Below, piece after piece: positions 5,558-6,950 of a stretch of DNA of 6,950 bases. The notes under the pieces are model-generated. The model did no database searches. It worked only from the letters and a program-made list of their open reading frames with translations, and was not told the origin of the DNA. The number at the start of each line of letters is the position of its first letter. The stretch's first letter is position 1. Made by a program: the position numbers and the translations under genes. Origin of the DNA: Syntrophomonadaceae bacterium (GTDB taxonomy: Bacteria; Bacillota; Syntrophomonadia; Syntrophomonadales; Syntrophomonadaceae); contig JAAZOA010000089.1 of NCBI GenBank assembly GCA_012798055.1, positions 1-6,950 of the forward strand, written 5' to 3'.

Positions 5558-5586
5558 TTGACAGAACACCTGTTTGCATTTAGAAT
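5558..5586 (+). promoter_or_regulatory. Near-consensus sigma-A promoter for the small membrane protein
   Basis: -35 TTGACA (5558-5563, perfect), 17-bp spacer, -10 TAGAAT (5581-5586, five of six). A T-rich stretch lies directly upstream of the -35, resembling an UP element. Predicted start of transcription is near 5593. Confidence 0.8.
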
Positions 5587-5634
5587 TGCTAATAGAACTT
5601 ATGTTCGTCTATACATGCAAAGGAGCGGGTGAAG

Positions 5635-5745
5635 ATGTTTGCCGAGTACAGCAAGAGGGAATTTGTGCAGACTGCAGTGGGGGCCACTGGATTCATAATC
5701 GTCAGCTATCTTACCATGCTGGGCTTGCTGCTGATCATATCTTAA
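5635..5745 (+). CDS. 36-residue single-span membrane peptide, unknown function
   Basis: A small gene starting at ATG 5635 with AAAGGAG at 5619-5625 (9 nt spacing), ending at TAA 5743-5745. It is preceded by a near-perfect promoter and followed by a strong terminator, so it forms a complete one-gene unit. The first 13 residues (MFAEYSKREFVQT) are charged and could form an amphipathic helix. Residues about 14-36 are almost wholly hydrophobic (GFIIVSYLTMLGLLLII) and form one membrane helix ending at the C-terminus, so the N-terminus is probably cytoplasmic. No family is recognised. Possible roles include a small partner of a membrane enzyme, a sporulation-type small protein or a toxin-like peptide; none is shown by the sequence. 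That it is translated is inferred from the promoter, ribosome site and terminator. Confidence 0.65.
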   Translation: MFAEYSKREFVQTAVGATGFIIVSYLTMLGLLLIIS

Positions 5746-5806
5746 GGGTCGGCAGCGGATAGGCTTGGAGCCTTGATTTCAATAATCCCTGTTATTTTTT
5801 ACCACG

Positions 5807-5840
5807 AAAAAAGGACTGCATCCCGGATGCAGTCCTTTTC
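5807..5840. terminator. Bidirectional Rho-independent terminator between the small gene and veg
   Basis: A perfect 14-bp inverted repeat (5809-5822 with 5826-5839) has a 3-nt loop CCG and is flanked by A on the left and T on the right. On the plus strand the stem ends in TTTT; on the minus strand it ends in six T. It can stop both the small plus-strand gene and the veg transcript arriving from the other side. Confidence 0.88.
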
Positions 5841-5850
5841 GTTGCTTATC

Positions 5851-6129
5851 TTAGGCGTTGGCGGAAGCGATTCTGATCTCCAAATCCTGTTTGTCATAAA
5901 CAAATAATTCTACTGTTTCAGTGAGCACATCTGCGTAGGTGTATGAAACCTTCCTCTCTATTTTACGTTCATTCAACCTTACCACAAATATATTCGGATA
6001 TATGGATTCCAAAATTCCTTCTCTCTCAATAATGCGATTTCTTCCGCGATTGGCTTTCAGTCTGACCTTGCTGCCCACGAAAAATTCCAGATCTTTCTTG
6101 ATTTCCGAAATAGCCCTAGGGGAATTCAA
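5851..6129 (-). CDS. veg: Veg family protein
   Basis: A 92-residue small cytoplasmic protein of the Veg family. Family hallmarks are visible: KVRLKANRGRNR (21-32), GILESIYPNIFVV (38-50), then VSYTYADVLTETVELFV (61-77). In Bacillus subtilis Veg is very abundant and promotes biofilm matrix gene expression; its exact biochemical role is unsettled. The start is TTG 6127-6129, with AAGGTG at 6135-6140. No in-frame ATG precedes it, and the ATG at 6132-6134 is out of frame, reading ATG GTT TGA. It follows rsmA, the usual Bacillota arrangement, but with its own tandem promoters and a strong terminator. The C-terminus (DKQDLEIRIASANA) is about 15 residues longer than I recall for B. subtilis Veg. Confidence 0.93.
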   Translation of the reverse strand: MNSPRAISEIKKDLEFFVGSKVRLKANRGRNRIIEREGILESIYPNIFVVRLNERKIERKVSYTYADVLTETVELFVYDKQDLEIRIASANA

Positions 6130-6161
6130 ACCATCACCTTCTTTATATAAATCTACTTGTA

Positions 6162-6190
6162 ATCATATACCACAGGGGGTATAATGTCAA
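6162..6190 (-). promoter_or_regulatory. Proximal sigma-A promoter of veg
   Basis: Minus strand: perfect -35 TTGACA (6185-6190), 17-bp spacer, -10 TATGAT (6162-6167, five of six). Transcription should start near 6155, giving a leader of about 25 nt. Confidence 0.85.
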
Positions 6191-6202
6191 GATTAATTAG
6201 AT

Positions 6203-6231
6203 AGTATATTAAAAAATAACGGAGGTGTCAA
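6203..6231 (-). promoter_or_regulatory. Distal sigma-A promoter of veg
   Basis: Minus strand: perfect -35 TTGACA (6226-6231), 17-bp spacer with a T6 tract, -10 TATACT (6203-6208, five of six). It repeats the proximal promoter 41 bp upstream, and its expected start (about 6196) abuts the proximal -35. The pair makes veg look very highly expressed, as it is in B. subtilis. Confidence 0.8.
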
Positions 6232-6306
6232 CCGAATACAAATAAATTATAAAGATTCATCATTAATTACTTGCTTGGAAGTAATCATCCTCATCATACA
6301 GTGACG
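6232..6306. other. AT-rich rsmA-veg gap with a weak hairpin
   Basis: It contains the inverted repeat attactt/aagtaat (6266-6272 and 6279-6285) with a 6-nt loop, about 20 nt after the rsmA stop. No T-run follows directly on the minus strand, so termination of rsmA here would be inefficient and some read-through into veg is likely. Confidence 0.4.
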
Positions 6307-6950
6307 CTAAGAGAGCAGAGCATCCACCAAACGGGCGAAGTCAGGGAGGCTCAAATTCTCGGGCCGCAGTTTAGGCGAAAGACCCAGGGATTCAATGATA
6401 CGCCCGGTCTCCTCCTTGTCACGGCCGAAGAAGTCCACGCTGATGTTCAAGACGGTCTTACGCCGTTTCTGGAAGGCTGCCCGGATGAAGTCATGCAACA
6501 CATCTTCGCGCTCGACCCCAATCCGCTCAGGATTAGGAACAAGCCTCACCACAATCGAATCCACGTCCGGCCGGGGGTAAAAACAATTTCGGGAGACAGC
6601 CATCACCGTCTCGACCCGGGCGAAATAGGCTGCGGTGATGGTCAGCCTGCCATAATCCTTACTGCCCGGCTTGGCCAGGAGCCGCTCACCTACCTCCTTC
6701 TGCATCATCAGGGTGGCAGATTTCATCCCCGGGCATTGTTCCAGCAATTTAAATATTATGGGGCTGGTGATGTTGTAGGGGATGTTGGCACATACCCGGT
6801 AGTCGATGGGTCCGGCCAGGCCGAAAGCTCGGCGAAGCGCGGCTTCGATATCCACTTCCAGCACATCGCTGAACAACAGTCTGAGATTGGGGTGCTCCGC
6901 GGTCAAATCCTCCAGTACCGGCTGCAGGGAACGGTCAATCTCGATTGCCA
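6307..6950 (-). CDS. rsmA: 16S rRNA (adenine1518-N6/adenine1519-N6)-dimethyltransferase, C-terminal part
   Basis: The 213 C-terminal residues are visible; the gene enters from the right edge and its start lies outside. It dimethylates two adjacent adenines in the helix 45 loop of 16S rRNA using S-adenosylmethionine during 30S maturation; loss gives kasugamycin resistance. At the edge the frame reads AIEIDRSL, the motif whose acidic residue binds the ribose of the cofactor. SDVLEVD follows, then the catalytic motif NIPYN (6772-6786), which positions the target adenine. The C-terminal helical domain contains FQKRRKTVLNI and ends in PDFARLVDALLS at TAG 6307-6309. It has about 75 residues fewer than a full RsmA, consistent with the missing N-terminus (SAM motif I). 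It lies just upstream of veg, the usual Bacillota order. Confidence 0.96.
   Translation of the reverse strand, partial: AIEIDRSLQPVLEDLTAEHPNLRLLFSDVLEVDIEAALRRAFGLAGPIDYRVCANIPYNITSPIIFKLLEQCPGMKSATLMMQKEVGERLLAKPGSKDYGRLTITAAYFARVETVMAVSRNCFYPRPDVDSIVVRLVPNPERIGVEREDVLHDFIRAAFQKRRKTVLNISVDFFGRDKEETGRIIESLGLSPKLRPENLSLPDFARLVDALLS

Noticed and set aside
5781..5800. aataa/ttatt hairpin with T-run as a first terminator of the small gene
   Set aside because: Only five A-T pairs, too weak; the 14-bp stem at 5809-5839 is sufficient.
6266..6285. Inverted repeat after rsmA as its terminator
   Set aside because: Short AT-rich 7-bp stem with no U-tract immediately following on the minus strand; kept only as a weak hairpin.
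1..6950. CRISPR array, tRNA, insertion sequence or phage genes
   Set aside because: No regularly spaced repeats, no tRNA-like cloverleaf, no transposase or integrase frame and no flanking direct repeats were seen on either strand.

Overview
The window looks like chromosomal DNA of an anaerobic, Gram-positive bacterium of the Bacillota (Clostridia). Three things point there: the rsmA, veg and ispE genes lie in the Bacillota-typical order, ribosome binding sites are strong (AGGAGG-like), and three genes start with TTG. A tungstate-type transporter fits an anaerobe that uses tungsto- or molybdoenzymes. The genus is not identified.

Right end, minus strand: the C-terminal part of rsmA (16S rRNA dimethyladenosine transferase, running off the right edge) is followed by veg. 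Veg has two tandem near-consensus sigma-A promoters of its own. A strong bidirectional terminator (about 5807-5840) separates veg from two plus-strand genes that converge on it: a well-expressed-looking 36-residue membrane peptide and an alpha/beta hydrolase.

Middle, minus strand: a tungstate ABC transporter operon (tupA-tupB-tupC order) is transcribed divergently from the hydrolase. Its promoter (TTGCAA, 17 bp, TAATAT) gives a leader of about 235 nt. The leader folds into a multi-arm structure resembling the molybdenum/tungsten cofactor (Moco/Tuco) riboswitch, followed by a terminator with a U9 tract that competes with a second long hairpin. The ATPase gene tupC has an in-frame TAA directly after the SGG of its ABC signature, while the rest of its frame, including Walker B, D-loop and H-loop, is intact.

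Left end, minus strand: ispE (isoprenoid biosynthesis), a FadR/FCD-type GntR regulator and the first 28 codons of a nucleotidyltransferase-like protein form a tightly packed operon.

Overall, a cassette of about 4 kb (tup operon, hydrolase, small membrane protein) lies between veg and ispE, which are near neighbours in many Bacillota. The most notable points are the riboswitch-controlled transporter with a broken ATPase, the two-state leader RNA, the shared ATGNTTTG start context of all three TTG-start genes, and the small membrane peptide with its own near-perfect promoter.
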